Assembly (NCBI GenBank): GCA_947367255.1 | Contig: CANBCZ010000005.1 | Span: forward strand, 43,018 to 107,017 | Length of the DNA stretch: 64,000 nt | Origin: an uncultured Alistipes sp. | Lineage (GTDB): Bacteria > Bacteroidota > Bacteroidia > Bacteroidales > Rikenellaceae | Reading direction: 5' to 3' | Shown: positions 45,101-54,971 of the stretch, piece by piece | Numbering within the stretch: position 1 is the stretch's first letter | Layout: the number at the start of each line of letters is the position of its first letter | The notes under the pieces: generated by a model | Database searches by the model: none | What the model was told of the DNA's origin: nothing | What the model saw: only the letters and a program-made list of their open reading frames with translations | Made by a program: the position numbers and the translations under genes

Positions 45101-46656
45101 TAGAACTTATCCTTCTCAGTATCATCCATCATAATGATTGGCTTACCAGCGAGCTGATACTCGTCAGCAGTACACTGTGCCCACTCAAAGATGTGATACT
45201 TACCACCGGCGTCAGTACCCATAAATGAGAACTCACAAGCGAGGTTAGTATTTGCAGATGCATTGTGAACAGGGATAGTCCAAATCCAGTAGTCACCCTC
45301 GTACTGACCGGTTACCTTTGGAGAAGATGATGTTACCAACAAACCATCGTTACCAGCACGCTTCTTAACGATAGAAGCCTCAGTACCCATGATGAACTGA
45401 ACGTTAGCAGCAGTTGTAAGAGCTGTAGCGAACTCTACAGGCTCCTCCTTCTCGTAAGCACCTGACTCCTCAGAGAGTACGATACCGAATGCCTCCCAGT
45501 TGTCACCCTTAGTCTCGCCCTGCTTCAGGTCATTGAACTTGAAGTTTACAGGCAGACCGATAATATCCGAACCCATCTCGATAAGTGGGAAGATGTTGTC
45601 TGAAGGGTCATACTCAGAGAAGAAGATATCGTCGATACGATAAACATCCTCAGAGGTGTTCTCAAAGCGGAAGTAGAGCACCTTGCTTACATTTGCAGCA
45701 ATAGAGAAGTCAAATGTGTTGAGTGACCAGTCATTTGTCGGATGCTGAGCGTGAGTATAGTCCATCTCTGCCCAATTTGCATTGTCGTGAGAGATGTAGA
45801 GCTTGAGATCCTTCTTGCTGAACTTACCATCGCTGTTCTTAGCACCGAATGAGAGATAGAAGTCAGTCTTGTCCTGGTTGTTGAAGTTACGAACATCGAA
45901 GTGACCCTTACCGTCAATCATAATGTTTGCACCACCTGATGCAGCACGATCGAACAGTACATCGTAGTAGCTCTGTGAAGGCTCTGCTACTGATGCGTAA
46001 GCATTGTCAGAACCTGCATAAGCGTAAGCGTAGAGGTCACCGGCAGTAGCCACACCCTTATAAGACTTAGAACCATCTGCATTTGAGAAGGTGTAGAACT
46101 TAACAAGGGTATTCTCCTTAATCATCTCACCACCGAAGTTATCCTCAACGAATACCAGACGGCTCTCGTTAAGGTTGGTCTTAGGACCACGCTGACGAAC
46201 AGATACGGTGTAAGAGGTCTCCAGAGTCTTGAAAACAACCTTTGCTGTACGATCCTCACCGTTGTTCTCACCCATTGTAAGGTAAACGTTGGATACTGTT
46301 GATGCAGGAAGCGGACCACCAAGTGGAGATACCTCGAGCCAAGGCTCAATCTGAGTTGTCTCACCGGTCTCAGGATCTGTTACCGATGTCTGATCATACA
46401 CAACTGATACAGTCCAATAGACACTTGAGCTAACCTCAAGGTAAGGAACGGTACCGGTTACACCAACACCGAGTTTGTTGAGTACCAACTCCTCACTCTG
46501 GTTGTCAGTGCTCCACTGAGCCTCACCAGTTGAGTAGTCGATATCAAACGGAACGAAAACATTGTCATCGTTCGTTGGGGCCTCTACACACGCTACGACA
46601 GAGAGTGCCATAGCAGATGCAGCCACCAAATTGAAAAGTTTTCTTAAAGTTTTCAT
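42166..46656 (-). CDS. Giant surface lipoprotein with BACON-like and GLUG-like repeats
   Basis: 1496 residues. Lipid-anchored through C23 (ALSVVAC). Residues about 35-175 form a BACON-like domain ending TSYTVSVRQRG. A jelly-roll-like region follows (about 180-370, FDVRNFNNQDKTDFYLSFG), then a middle of unknown fold. From about 1000 to 1430 there are GLUG-like repeats with the pattern CxNYGxI...GGFIG. BACON domains in Bacteroidota often bind glycans or mucin. It is the last gene of the SusC/SusD operon, 17 bases after the phosphoesterase lipoprotein. No catalytic motif is seen, so it is probably a surface binding or adhesion protein. Confidence 0.8.
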   Translation of the reverse strand: MKTLRKLFNLVAASAMALSVVACVEAPTNDDNVFVPFDIDYSTGEAQWSTDNQSEELVLNKLGVGVTGTVPYLEVSSSVYWTVSVVYDQTSVTDPETGETTQIEPWLEVSPLGGPLPASTVSNVYLTMGENNGEDRTAKVVFKTLETSYTVSVRQRGPKTNLNESRLVFVEDNFGGEMIKENTLVKFYTFSNADGSKSYKGVATAGDLYAYAYAGSDNAYASVAEPSQSYYDVLFDRAASGGANIMIDGKGHFDVRNFNNQDKTDFYLSFGAKNSDGKFSKKDLKLYISHDNANWAEMDYTHAQHPTNDWSLNTFDFSIAANVSKVLYFRFENTSEDVYRIDDIFFSEYDPSDNIFPLIEMGSDIIGLPVNFKFNDLKQGETKGDNWEAFGIVLSEESGAYEKEEPVEFATALTTAANVQFIMGTEASIVKKRAGNDGLLVTSSSPKVTGQYEGDYWIWTIPVHNASANTNLACEFSFMGTDAGGKYHIFEWAQCTADEYQLAGKPIIMMDDTEKDKFYDSLDWTQWNLVDLEIPNDVDISKDSSGIPVGSAKSPAGYWKGVITHSEGFMGGKSSKVCTTDPDKIIINFPDAMEDGYYFLRLRLASNLTCGPCNETNYQRMNKVDHNGTNYLRNTANFRFAGCGQVVDQTDGYKLLAIINDFGAQQYYTGGDLYYTTKAKLGVYAGATNNLQATTSGNNQFVGTNPNNDAGGAVYVYSPYDASNDSKPAYEVSVSVPSQQRLAENALLLDSAPMIMTNDQSYRTTRMMRCDMSILSSILQLNVYSSERMNDKISRVVLRGNNIAGSHVVNLYSRQDAGELVPMSSLESIAEKAISIPNNEYDAVKIYLGVWPAEQRTITAEIYAGAYYYTVELPASDYVAGNVTALTVNLDECTKTLAPDVVITGIDSGQKFLQFVTDLAAGKSGEDMQQYRNLDGDYGFVVTEANGGVIDMAGISMATWPDVKLNENFNGGGIPIKNLVVDVPNRSLFRNLLYGNTIANVVFDESCKLKVSLSEYTAEAQAWALLVNSGVVSQESDHEATGNIENCTNYGTIEIYGEHSADNIYIGAFVGEASGAPTDLDTASHMSGCKNYGKIYIHSVSQSEYPIGTTGKMTHAYYRYTTIGGFIGRAAGYEVTNCQNYGEIVVDKDVERHLGTFYIGAIAGYATNRVDSNTTKLFGNVNNCQNYGNITVGEAGDPAVVHTFALSGGVGRTQWANLTKLTNEGDITVYAVFYDPFITGEYSNMDWAAEVAKTTNVIDYFCVGGLLCFTQCNIAVGCENTFLINYGDIYVECDTTATQNDEGSMRYADNCGICVGGAIASAGANAYNPHYNSCSNMGNVTLKTNKASSEAFLGGVMGKMASNRYTDAYVFYVNGSSNVGNVTFLTDNPEGVIAHVGGVCGSMIYGELKSDINGGAVSSQSTHPESTIGAILGTQHKSSIGTPCTLEHAVRLEAAAVGGSVNGVVLDETNFDQYIVGGHQSKEIYLKDNAYFNYVP

Positions 46657-46673
46657 ATCGTTAGGTTTATATT

Positions 46674-48788
46674 TTAGTCAAGTGTCCAAGTATTTGCTAT
46701 ATTGCTGCCGTCATAGAACTTCTTAGGACGCTGCATAGTCTCCTGATAGACTCTACCGAAGCGGTCCTTGACCTTAATTGTCAAAGTACTATTTGCAGAC
46801 TTAGCTACTACGCGGAAGATGTGGTTGTGATTTACAGAGCTGCCAGAGGTGTTCGAGAACGACTTCTTGCCCTGTACTCCGTATACATATACCTCACCAC
46901 ACAATGCCGAAAGTGGATCGCGATAACCGCCCTTAAGCTGAGTTACTTCGAGCTGCTGACCATTCTCGGTTACGGTAATCTCCCAATTGCCATAATCCTT
47001 GAACGGACCGTTCTCGTATCCCCAAACATTAAGCCATACGGTATTCTGAGCCTCCTCCATACCATACTGCTTAGGTTCTACAGTAACCTTTACCTCGCCA
47101 CCATTTGCAGTATTGGTATAACTACCGTCAGTCATAAATTGTTTTGCCGGACCGTAATTGTTGTAGTACTTCTTAACCTCGTTCATATCGTAGCTCTTGA
47201 ACTGCTTAGATGCAGGAGCTCCTACATACTTGTAGTGCCACTGACGAGTTGTTCCACTTGCCTCATAGACATAGTAACATACCGGAGTACCGTCTGCACA
47301 GAGATTGAGCGCACCACACTTGCTGTTAGTACCGCCCGAGCGCTGACTTGTGTTCCACCATACACCGCTACCTGCGCCAATATTGTGCTCGTACATATTT
47401 GTACCATAGCCCGGAATCGGACGGAAACGTGTCTGGTGAGTATGACCGGTAATAAAGTTCACCTCCTTAAAGTCCTTGAACATATTCATAAAGGTAGTCC
47501 AGTTGCTAAGGTTGTTGAACTCATAGTTACGAGTAGAACCATCCCAGTTTACAAGCGGAATATGCATACCCACAACAATCGGAGTATTCTTGTCTACATA
47601 AGAGAGATCTTTCTCAATCCAAGTGAGCATCTCGGTACGGAAACCTGCATTGTAATTACAGTCACCAAACAGAGCATCCACATTCGAGTTAGAACCTGTA
47701 TATCCGTTATAATAGAGGATATCATCCAGCAACATATAGTGAACCTTACCGATGTTCATCGCAACGTGTGTAGGACCTACCATCTTACGGAAAGGACCCG
47801 AAGCACGAAGATCGACATCATCACCACTAGGGGTATGACCATCGTTGTCGTGGTTACCCATTGTAGACCAGAACTGGCAAGGCAGACCGCTGATATCATC
47901 CGACGGATGGTTGTTAAGGCTCTCAGCCCAACCCATATCGTTTCTGTACCAGTGAATATCGTGCGCAAAGTCACCCAAGTTGAAGCAGTATACATTCTGC
48001 TGACCGGTATACTCCGAGATAAGCTCTTTTACAAAGCCCTCACGGAACTGTGTACGGTCGTTAGGCGACAAGTTACGATTGGTAAGGTGAATATCGGTTG
48101 CAACAAGGATGGTGTGATTGTCGTTCGATGCCTTGATAAGCTCGAAGTCGTGCTGCTCCTCATTACTTACATCTGTCGATGTCTGCGCCCAGAACTTAGG
48201 CATTGCAGCCTGTGTAGGAACATTGTAGCCTGAAGGGAGGATTACATAGACCACCTCGTAGCTCTTGTTTGACTTGAGCCAATAGTGACCGTTTGCATCA
48301 GTCTTGGTTATATTGATACCATCTGTTACCAATACATCCTTAACACCCTTAGTACCGCAGTAGACCAAACCCTTGAGGTTATATCCCTCCTTGCTCTCCA
48401 CGCGGTTGTTCACACTCTGAACAGTTACATTGGTGGTAAAGAGCTCCTGAGTTCTCTCTCCACGGCAAATGCTCAATGTGTACTTTCCGGCTGTAATATC
48501 CTGAGGCACTGCAAAACGAAACCAAGTAGCACTGAGGCGGGTAATAGCACACTCAAAGGTCTTGCTACCCTTCATCAGAAGAATATCACTCTGCTCTGCA
48601 CCGGCAGCCATAATACGGTAATCGCCACCCGGTGTGAGGAGCATAGATGCCTCTGCCTGAACGTCAGTAACTATTGCAGTCTCTCCGCCCGGCTCACCTG
48701 TGCCCGTACCGCCGGTACAGGCTACAGAGCCGAGAAGCAGAACAATCGAAAGAATAAAATTCAGTATTTTACAATCGATTCTTTTCAT
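46674..48788 (-). CDS. Surface calcineurin-like phosphoesterase lipoprotein
   Basis: 704 residues with lipobox C24 (LGSVAC). An IPT/TIG-like beta domain (about 40-135) is followed by a MetallophosN-type domain (about 140-220), then a metallophosphatase with VATDIHLTNRN, NLGDFAHD, MGNHDNDG, VVGMHIPL and GHTHQTR, and a C-terminal MetallophosC-type domain. It hydrolyses phosphate mono- or diesters, probably on the outer surface. It is fourth in the SusC/SusD operon (43 bases after the BACON lipoprotein), which gives the locus a phosphorus theme rather than a glycan one. It is related to the soluble phosphoesterase at 21499-23139. Confidence 0.87.
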   Translation of the reverse strand: MKRIDCKILNFILSIVLLLGSVACTGGTGTGEPGGETAIVTDVQAEASMLLTPGGDYRIMAAGAEQSDILLMKGSKTFECAITRLSATWFRFAVPQDITAGKYTLSICRGERTQELFTTNVTVQSVNNRVESKEGYNLKGLVYCGTKGVKDVLVTDGINITKTDANGHYWLKSNKSYEVVYVILPSGYNVPTQAAMPKFWAQTSTDVSNEEQHDFELIKASNDNHTILVATDIHLTNRNLSPNDRTQFREGFVKELISEYTGQQNVYCFNLGDFAHDIHWYRNDMGWAESLNNHPSDDISGLPCQFWSTMGNHDNDGHTPSGDDVDLRASGPFRKMVGPTHVAMNIGKVHYMLLDDILYYNGYTGSNSNVDALFGDCNYNAGFRTEMLTWIEKDLSYVDKNTPIVVGMHIPLVNWDGSTRNYEFNNLSNWTTFMNMFKDFKEVNFITGHTHQTRFRPIPGYGTNMYEHNIGAGSGVWWNTSQRSGGTNSKCGALNLCADGTPVCYYVYEASGTTRQWHYKYVGAPASKQFKSYDMNEVKKYYNNYGPAKQFMTDGSYTNTANGGEVKVTVEPKQYGMEEAQNTVWLNVWGYENGPFKDYGNWEITVTENGQQLEVTQLKGGYRDPLSALCGEVYVYGVQGKKSFSNTSGSSVNHNHIFRVVAKSANSTLTIKVKDRFGRVYQETMQRPKKFYDGSNIANTWTLD

Positions 48789-48831
48789 TGTACAATAATT
48801 GAAAATATCTAAATGCTATAGTATCAACACT

Positions 48832-49587
48832 TTACGCAGCCTGCTGAACAGTTACCACGATATTGTTGTTACCATTGGTGTTCTGGTATACTGTAATCGA
48901 ACCCTTACGTGCCTCGCCGGTAGTATTCGGAGTAACCGAAATATCAAACTTAGCCTTAGTCACGCCGGAAACCTTAATCCAATCTACCGGATCGCCATTT
49001 GCATCGTCGTCTACACGTGCACTCCAAGCTACATTAGAGTCGAGCGGAATGGTCTTTACAACAGTCTTACCTGCATTGTCACCCTCCTCATATACACCTG
49101 ATGCAGTGAAGTTCTGCAACTGGAGGAATGGCTGGATGTAGAACTGTGTGTTCTGAGCCTTATCCTGCTCTACCTCAATGGTCTCGATAATCTGACCGTG
49201 TGAAACGATATTTACCTTAGCATAGCGAGTATCACCCTGCTTAGAGTTTGCAAGGAAATTAAGGGTAAAGCGACCGTCGTAGTTACCCTCGCTTGGCCAG
49301 CTCTCAATCCACTCGTGATCAGGATCATAGCACTCAGAGTAGTCAGGAACAATCTGCCACTCGTCAGCATTGGTGTACATATCGTAGGTCACTGAGACTG
49401 CATAGGTCTCACCAATATAACCATCGGTGGTTACAAGCAGACGGGTGGTAGTGGTACCTGTACCGCCAAACTTGACATATATATCGCCACCTGCACCCTC
49501 ACATACATAAGGGGTCTGCTCCTTACAGCCTACAAAAGCAGCTGCACAGAGAACAAGTGCCATCAAATATTTGAAAGTCTTTTTCAT
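48832..49587 (-). CDS. BACON-like surface lipoprotein
   Basis: 251 residues from ATG 49587, chosen because MKKTFKYLMALVLC begins a lipoprotein signal (lipobox FVGC at C21); an ATG at 49602 is 5 residues upstream. The body is beta-rich and ends with two BACON-like segments (WSARVDDDANGDPVDWIKVSG and GSITVYQNTNGNNNIVVTVQ). Third in the SusC/SusD operon. It probably helps hold the ligand at the cell surface. Confidence 0.8.
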   Translation of the reverse strand: MKKTFKYLMALVLCAAAFVGCKEQTPYVCEGAGGDIYVKFGGTGTTTTRLLVTTDGYIGETYAVSVTYDMYTNADEWQIVPDYSECYDPDHEWIESWPSEGNYDGRFTLNFLANSKQGDTRYAKVNIVSHGQIIETIEVEQDKAQNTQFYIQPFLQLQNFTASGVYEEGDNAGKTVVKTIPLDSNVAWSARVDDDANGDPVDWIKVSGVTKAKFDISVTPNTTGEARKGSITVYQNTNGNNNIVVTVQQAA

Positions 49588-49607
49588 ATCAGTTTCTCGC
49601 ATTAAAA

Positions 49608-51254
49608 TTAACGAATCTCCTTAGCAAGACCTGCCTCGCTCCACCATACAGGAGTGAGCATATTGTCGGCACCATCATAGTAGGTGTTACGCAATGTCTC
49701 GAGCACATCCTGATAGCAATCAGGGTTGGTAGTCTTGGTTGTAGTAGGATACTCAAGACGCAATGGGAGGATACCATTGTTCAAAGTACCTGTACCGATT
49801 GTAAGCTTAGGATAACCTGTACGACGGTAGTCATTCCAAGCCTCAGTCATAATACGGAAGTTTGCAACATACTTCTGGTTCATGATGCACTCCAGACCGT
49901 TCTTAATATCGAATGGTACAGAGGTACTGATGAATGTTTCGATAGAAGCATCGTCCATAACAGGCTGCATCTCAATGTGGTTGTAGTCGTCATACATTGG
50001 CTCTACAGCTGCGAAGTTACGGTAGTTGCTGTTGATGTTTCGACCATTCTGCTGGAAGTAGTTTACATAGAGATCACGCCAGAACTCGATAGATGCGCGA
50101 ACACCCTTGTTGTACCACTCGGTGATACGAGCCTCGCCACCTGCGATAGCTGCCCAGTGGTCGTCGTCGTCACGCAGATAAGCCTCAGCAACGATGAAAC
50201 ATACCTCGTCGTAGTTCATGAACGATACAGGGAGCTTGTAGCTGATAAAGATCTCATAGTTCATAAGCGGATAACCTGCAGTTGCAGTATCATCACCCGG
50301 CATACCTGACTGAACACCCATCCAAGCGATAGACTGGCTCCAAGGAATGAACCAAATCCACTTACGAGGGTCGTTCTTACCATTGAGCAGACCGATGAAG
50401 AACTCTGCACCACGGTGACCTGCCAGAGTAGACTGCTGATAACCACCCCAGTTGTTCTGGAATGGAGCCTCACCAGAGAACTTTACAATTGCATTATCCT
50501 CCCAAGAGGTCATAATAGGATACTTTGCAGGGTTGTCGATAATCTTCTTAATCCACTGAGCCACAGACTCTCCGAGGAGAATCTCCATATCGGTTGAGCG
50601 GTTAGAAAGACGCATCAGGATACGAAGCTGGAGAGAGTTGGTAAACTTCTGCCACTTCTTAACATCACCCTGGAAGAGCTTATCCTTGTTAGGGTTGCTC
50701 AAGTTCATAGAGACATCATAGAGGCTGTTAGCAAGGTCGAGATCCTTGATAAGCTGAGCATATACCTCCTTCGGAGCATCAAACTTAGGCTTGTTGATGT
50801 TCTGATCACGAAGCTGGAATGCCTCAGAGAATGGAACGTGACCGAAGATTGATGACAGCTGATCCATCCACAGCGCGCGGAGTGTCAGCGCAACTGCCTG
50901 ATAGTTCTCGCTCTCAGACTTCAGAGCCAACTGATACATGTGGTCAGCATTTGCCGCCCACTTTGCAGGGTTATTCCAACAGTTGTTTACATAAGAAGGA
51001 GCGATGTAGTAGCGGTGGATAACGTTTGCGGTCGAACCTCCGGCACAAGTATACTGCATAAGCTCGGCAAAAGTATCGTAGAAACGCTGCTGATAGTTAA
51101 GTGCACCATTACAAATGATCTCATCCATCATATCGCAAGGCTCTACACGACCCACCTCAATCTGGTTTGGCGACACATTATACTCCTCCAATGTGCGGCA
51201 CTGGCAGAGAGTAAGGAGCACCAAAAGAACCGATAAATATTTCAAAGTTTTCAT
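49608..51254 (-). CDS. SusD/RagB-like nutrient-binding lipoprotein
   Basis: 548 residues. Lipid anchor at C19 (LLTLCQC). TPR-type helices form the SusD fold, with MDQLSSIFGHVPFSEAF, LQLRILMRLSNRSTD and a C-terminal QKYVANFRIMTEAWNDYRRT-like ending shared with SusD-like nutrient-binding proteins. It caps the SusC barrel and delivers ligand to it. It starts 21 bases after the SusC gene. The substrate cannot be told from sequence. Confidence 0.92.
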   Translation of the reverse strand: MKTLKYLSVLLVLLTLCQCRTLEEYNVSPNQIEVGRVEPCDMMDEIICNGALNYQQRFYDTFAELMQYTCAGGSTANVIHRYYIAPSYVNNCWNNPAKWAANADHMYQLALKSESENYQAVALTLRALWMDQLSSIFGHVPFSEAFQLRDQNINKPKFDAPKEVYAQLIKDLDLANSLYDVSMNLSNPNKDKLFQGDVKKWQKFTNSLQLRILMRLSNRSTDMEILLGESVAQWIKKIIDNPAKYPIMTSWEDNAIVKFSGEAPFQNNWGGYQQSTLAGHRGAEFFIGLLNGKNDPRKWIWFIPWSQSIAWMGVQSGMPGDDTATAGYPLMNYEIFISYKLPVSFMNYDEVCFIVAEAYLRDDDDHWAAIAGGEARITEWYNKGVRASIEFWRDLYVNYFQQNGRNINSNYRNFAAVEPMYDDYNHIEMQPVMDDASIETFISTSVPFDIKNGLECIMNQKYVANFRIMTEAWNDYRRTGYPKLTIGTGTLNNGILPLRLEYPTTTKTTNPDCYQDVLETLRNTYYDGADNMLTPVWWSEAGLAKEIR

Positions 51255-51275
51255 ATTGTATACCTATATTTATTA

Positions 51276-54200
51276 TTAGAAGCCTAATTTAATAGTGAAA
51301 CCATAGGTACGAGTCATTGGGTATGCACCGGTCTCGATACCACGGCTGATAGATGCACTGTTGAATGTAGCAGCCTCAGGGTCATACTGTGGGAAGTTGT
51401 CAATAGAGAAGACATTTGTTGCGAACAGACCTACTGAGAGGCTACGCAGCCAACCTACCTTCTGAAGTGCCTTCTTACCAAGTGAGTAGTCGAGGTTAAC
51501 CTGCTTGAGCTTCAAGAATGAAGTATCATAGGTATTTGTCTCTGCATTCTTACGGTTGTAGTAGTAGTCCTGATAGTAGAGAGCTGCAGACTGAGTGATG
51601 GTAGTATTCTTTGTATAAGTACCATCTGCCAGAATATTCACACCCTCCTGTACAAGACCGTCGTAACGACCATAGAGAGTATCCTTAGTCTTACCTGAAG
51701 ATGCAAGGATTGCGTGTGTCAGTGAGTAGCAGTTACCACCATACTGGTATGTGAAGTTCATACCCAGACGCAAGTTCTTGTAACGGAAAGTAGTACTGAA
51801 ACCACCCTTCCAATCAGGATAGATAGAACCGAGGTCGATAAGGTTCTGAGAGTCGATCTGTGGATAACCGTTGTTATCAACGATAATCTGACCTGAGCAA
51901 TCTACGGTCTGACCGCTCTCAGGATCTACGTAGTAAGCACCCTGTGGAGCACGCTGGAAACCATAACCGTATACACGACCGAGCTCCTTACCAGGATAAG
52001 CGTAGATAAATACGTTGTTAGATGCAGTGAACGATGTATTGAGCTGATAGAGCTCTACACCCGGAGCAAGCTCAACGAGCATATTCCAGTTACGTGACCA
52101 GTTGAAGTTGAAATCCCAGCTGAAGTTACGCTTCTGAATAAGTTTTGCACCGATAGAGAACTCAACACCGTGGTTATTAACCTTACCAGCATTGATGAGC
52201 TTATAGAGCGCACCGGTAATCTGGTCTGTAGGAACAGAGAGGATCTGGTTTGTGGTGTTAGAGTCGTAGTAAGCGATATCCAAAGAGATACGCTTCTTGA
52301 GCATATGGGTCTCGATACCGATCTCCCAAGACTCAGTATTCTCAGGCTTAAGCAGTGGGTTGTTCAGAGTACCCGGAAGCACATAAGAAGAAGAGAATGA
52401 TGAGTTGGTGTAGTAGTCGGTAATCTTGTAAGCACCTGTATCGTTACCTACGTTTGCCCATGAACCACGGATCTTGAGCATATCGAGCCAGTTGGTATCA
52501 CGAAGACCAGGGATTGCCTGATCGAGCAGAACTGCAGCCGATACTGATGGGTAGAAGTATGAGTTGTTACCCTTAGCGAGAGCTGAAGACCAGTCGTTAC
52601 GAGCTGTAAAGTCGAGGAAGTAGGTATCGTTATAGTTGAGTGACAACATACCGTAGAGAGAGTTGATCATCTTCTCTGTCAGTGTGTAAGATACCTTTGG
52701 ACGGTCTACAGAGTTTGCAATCTGGAATACGTTAGGTGTAGAGAGCTTCTCTGCAGTAAGGGTCTCGTTACGGTGGTTGTAGATCATGTTGTTACCACCG
52801 AAGTTTACGCCGAGGTGGAAACGGTTGAACTGCTTCTTGTAAGAGAGCAAGAAGTCGGTATTAACCTCATAACGGAAGATGTTCTGTACACGGTACCAAC
52901 CCTGAGCATAAGAGGTTGCATACTGTGGCTTACGAGATGTACGGTTGTCGATAAACATATCGATACCTGAACGAACCATCAGATCCAAATCCTTTGTCAG
53001 AGCGAAATTAACCTGCATATTACCATAAACACGGTCACGAATCTGAGTATTCAGATAGTCGTAAGCAAGCCAGTAAGGGTTGTTTACGTTGAGTGATGTA
53101 CCGTTACAGTTAATCAGGTTGTTCAGATAAGCTGAGTCACCACCTGTACGAGAGTCGAGAGCCTCGAAGATTCGACCGCTGATATACTCATCGTAGAATG
53201 AAGAGATATCTACTGAAGGGTAGTTCCACATCAGCTGATATACAGGAGAAGCGTTGTTGTAACCTGTTGTTGGGAGGTTATCAGACTTCTTACGATAGTA
53301 GTTTACCTTAGCCTTAACGGTAACAACCTTATTAATCTTACTGCTTACAGAGAATGATGCAGTCTCCTGGTTGTAACCCATGTTAGGAACAATCCACTTG
53401 TTGCGAGTATCCTGGAAAGATGCACGAACTGAAGTACCCTTACCGTTGTTACCACTAATAGATATATTGTTCTTGAAGGTGAAACCTGTCTCATAGAAAC
53501 CCTTATAGTAGTCCTGAGCCTCGAAAGGAACGAGGTTATAGAACTTTGTAGATGCAGGCTCGTAGATAGTAGCACCTGAAGCATCCTTATAGGTATCGAT
53601 GATAATTGAACCCGGCTTGTCGGTACGCTCGTTGCGAAGCTTGTCAAAGTCGAGTGAGTGGTACATATAGGTCAAACCTACGCCACGCTCGTCAGTACCA
53701 TAACCGAAGTCTGTACCATACTTAGGACCCCACATGTTACGAGACCAAAGACGGTCAGCAACCTTTGTAGAACCCTCGTATACACTCCAGAATGAGAAGT
53801 ACTCCTGTGGAGAGTACTGCTTACCATGCAGTGAAGCATAAGTTGTAAGGGCTGCAGAACCTGCACCGTAATCTTCCTGAAGCTCAGGCCAGTAAGAAGC
53901 CTGCTCTGCTACCATTGAGAATGAGTAGTTTACGCCGATACCCTTCTGCTTTGAACCAGACTTGGTGGTGATAATCACAGCACCGTTCTGTGCACGCGAA
54001 CCATAGAGCGCGGTAGCAGCAGGACCCTTGAGGACTGATACCGATGCGATATCGTCTGGGTTGATATCACCCACACCGTTACCGTAGTCGATAGGGGCAT
54101 CATCCGAGTCGTTGGCACCACCGGAAGCGGTCTTCTCATTACCGAGAGGCACACCGTCCACAACGAACAGCGCCTCATTGTTGTCGTGTGACAATGAAGA

Positions 54201-54770
54201 CTCACCACGGAGTGTTACACGAACCGAACCTGCAGGACCTGTAGCAGCAGACTCGAACGACATACCGGCAACCTTACCGTTCATACCGTCGAGCCAGTTA
54301 CCTGACACGGTCGATGCGATATCATCACCCGACACCTTAGATACGGCGTAACCGAGTGACTTCTCAGCACGTGTGATACCCAAAGCGGTAACTACGACCT
54401 CATCGATCTTCTGAGTACTCTCCTTCATCACTACGTTGATCGAAGTACGAGCGCCTACAGGCTCCTCGAGACTCTGATAACCGACATAGGAGAACTCAAG
54501 AACAGGGTTGGCGATACCAGCCACGTCGATTGAGTAGTTACCATCCAGATCTGTGAGGGCTGCACGAGTTGCAACACCTTTGACCGAAACAGTCACACCG
54601 ATCATAGGACCTCGCGCATCAGTAACCTTACCTGTTACTGTGCTCCCTTTACCCTGTGCATAAGCTTGAGCAGGGCTAAACAGCGCGCAGCATACGAGCA
54701 ACGACAGTGAAACAACCGTCATAGCCAGCTTACGAACGCTGTTAGAAACAAGAAGTAAATCTCTTTTCAT
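51276..54770 (-). CDS. SusC/RagA-like TonB-linked outer membrane transporter
   Basis: 1164 residues. Signal peptide (ends AYAQ), a CarboxypepD-regulatory-like domain at about 42-120 (STVTGKVTDARGPMIGVTVS), a TonB-box-like DEVVVTALG, plug with YGSRAQNGAVIITTKSG, and a 22-strand barrel with a C-terminal TYGFTIKLGF. It imports an oligomeric ligand in a pair with SusD. First gene of a five-gene operon (SusC, SusD, BACON lipoprotein, phosphoesterase, giant lipoprotein). No sigma/anti-sigma or hybrid two-component regulator is next to it. Confidence 0.94.
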   Translation of the reverse strand: MKRDLLLVSNSVRKLAMTVVSLSLLVCCALFSPAQAYAQGKGSTVTGKVTDARGPMIGVTVSVKGVATRAALTDLDGNYSIDVAGIANPVLEFSYVGYQSLEEPVGARTSINVVMKESTQKIDEVVVTALGITRAEKSLGYAVSKVSGDDIASTVSGNWLDGMNGKVAGMSFESAATGPAGSVRVTLRGESSLSHDNNEALFVVDGVPLGNEKTASGGANDSDDAPIDYGNGVGDINPDDIASVSVLKGPAATALYGSRAQNGAVIITTKSGSKQKGIGVNYSFSMVAEQASYWPELQEDYGAGSAALTTYASLHGKQYSPQEYFSFWSVYEGSTKVADRLWSRNMWGPKYGTDFGYGTDERGVGLTYMYHSLDFDKLRNERTDKPGSIIIDTYKDASGATIYEPASTKFYNLVPFEAQDYYKGFYETGFTFKNNISISGNNGKGTSVRASFQDTRNKWIVPNMGYNQETASFSVSSKINKVVTVKAKVNYYRKKSDNLPTTGYNNASPVYQLMWNYPSVDISSFYDEYISGRIFEALDSRTGGDSAYLNNLINCNGTSLNVNNPYWLAYDYLNTQIRDRVYGNMQVNFALTKDLDLMVRSGIDMFIDNRTSRKPQYATSYAQGWYRVQNIFRYEVNTDFLLSYKKQFNRFHLGVNFGGNNMIYNHRNETLTAEKLSTPNVFQIANSVDRPKVSYTLTEKMINSLYGMLSLNYNDTYFLDFTARNDWSSALAKGNNSYFYPSVSAAVLLDQAIPGLRDTNWLDMLKIRGSWANVGNDTGAYKITDYYTNSSFSSSYVLPGTLNNPLLKPENTESWEIGIETHMLKKRISLDIAYYDSNTTNQILSVPTDQITGALYKLINAGKVNNHGVEFSIGAKLIQKRNFSWDFNFNWSRNWNMLVELAPGVELYQLNTSFTASNNVFIYAYPGKELGRVYGYGFQRAPQGAYYVDPESGQTVDCSGQIIVDNNGYPQIDSQNLIDLGSIYPDWKGGFSTTFRYKNLRLGMNFTYQYGGNCYSLTHAILASSGKTKDTLYGRYDGLVQEGVNILADGTYTKNTTITQSAALYYQDYYYNRKNAETNTYDTSFLKLKQVNLDYSLGKKALQKVGWLRSLSVGLFATNVFSIDNFPQYDPEAATFNSASISRGIETGAYPMTRTYGFTIKLGF

Positions 54771-54815
54771 AGGTTAGTTATTAAGTTTAATAAAATTTTG
54801 GTTGCATAATCTACA

Positions 54816-54823
54816 CAAAGATA
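54816..54823 (-). promoter_or_regulatory. -7 box TATCTTTG for the SusC/SusD operon
   Basis: Perfect TAnnTTTG on the minus strand, leader about 40 bases. The rest of the gap 54771-54986 is A/T-rich and also carries the divergent PAQR promoter. Confidence 0.65.
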
Positions 54824-54971
54824 AAAATTTATTTTTATTCTCACAACTTATTCGGCAATATTTTCTCGTTATTTATCGGCAAAGCGGCTTTTATGAGTAT
54901 TTTGCACTTTTTCTGATATTCAAATATCTTTTTTAAGTATTTTTACTACACTCTTTTCGGCAGAAAATAGT

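Noticed and set aside
46821..48233. 470-residue plus-strand frame opposite the phosphoesterase lipoprotein
   Set aside because: Antisense shadow; the minus strand carries complete metallophosphatase motifs.
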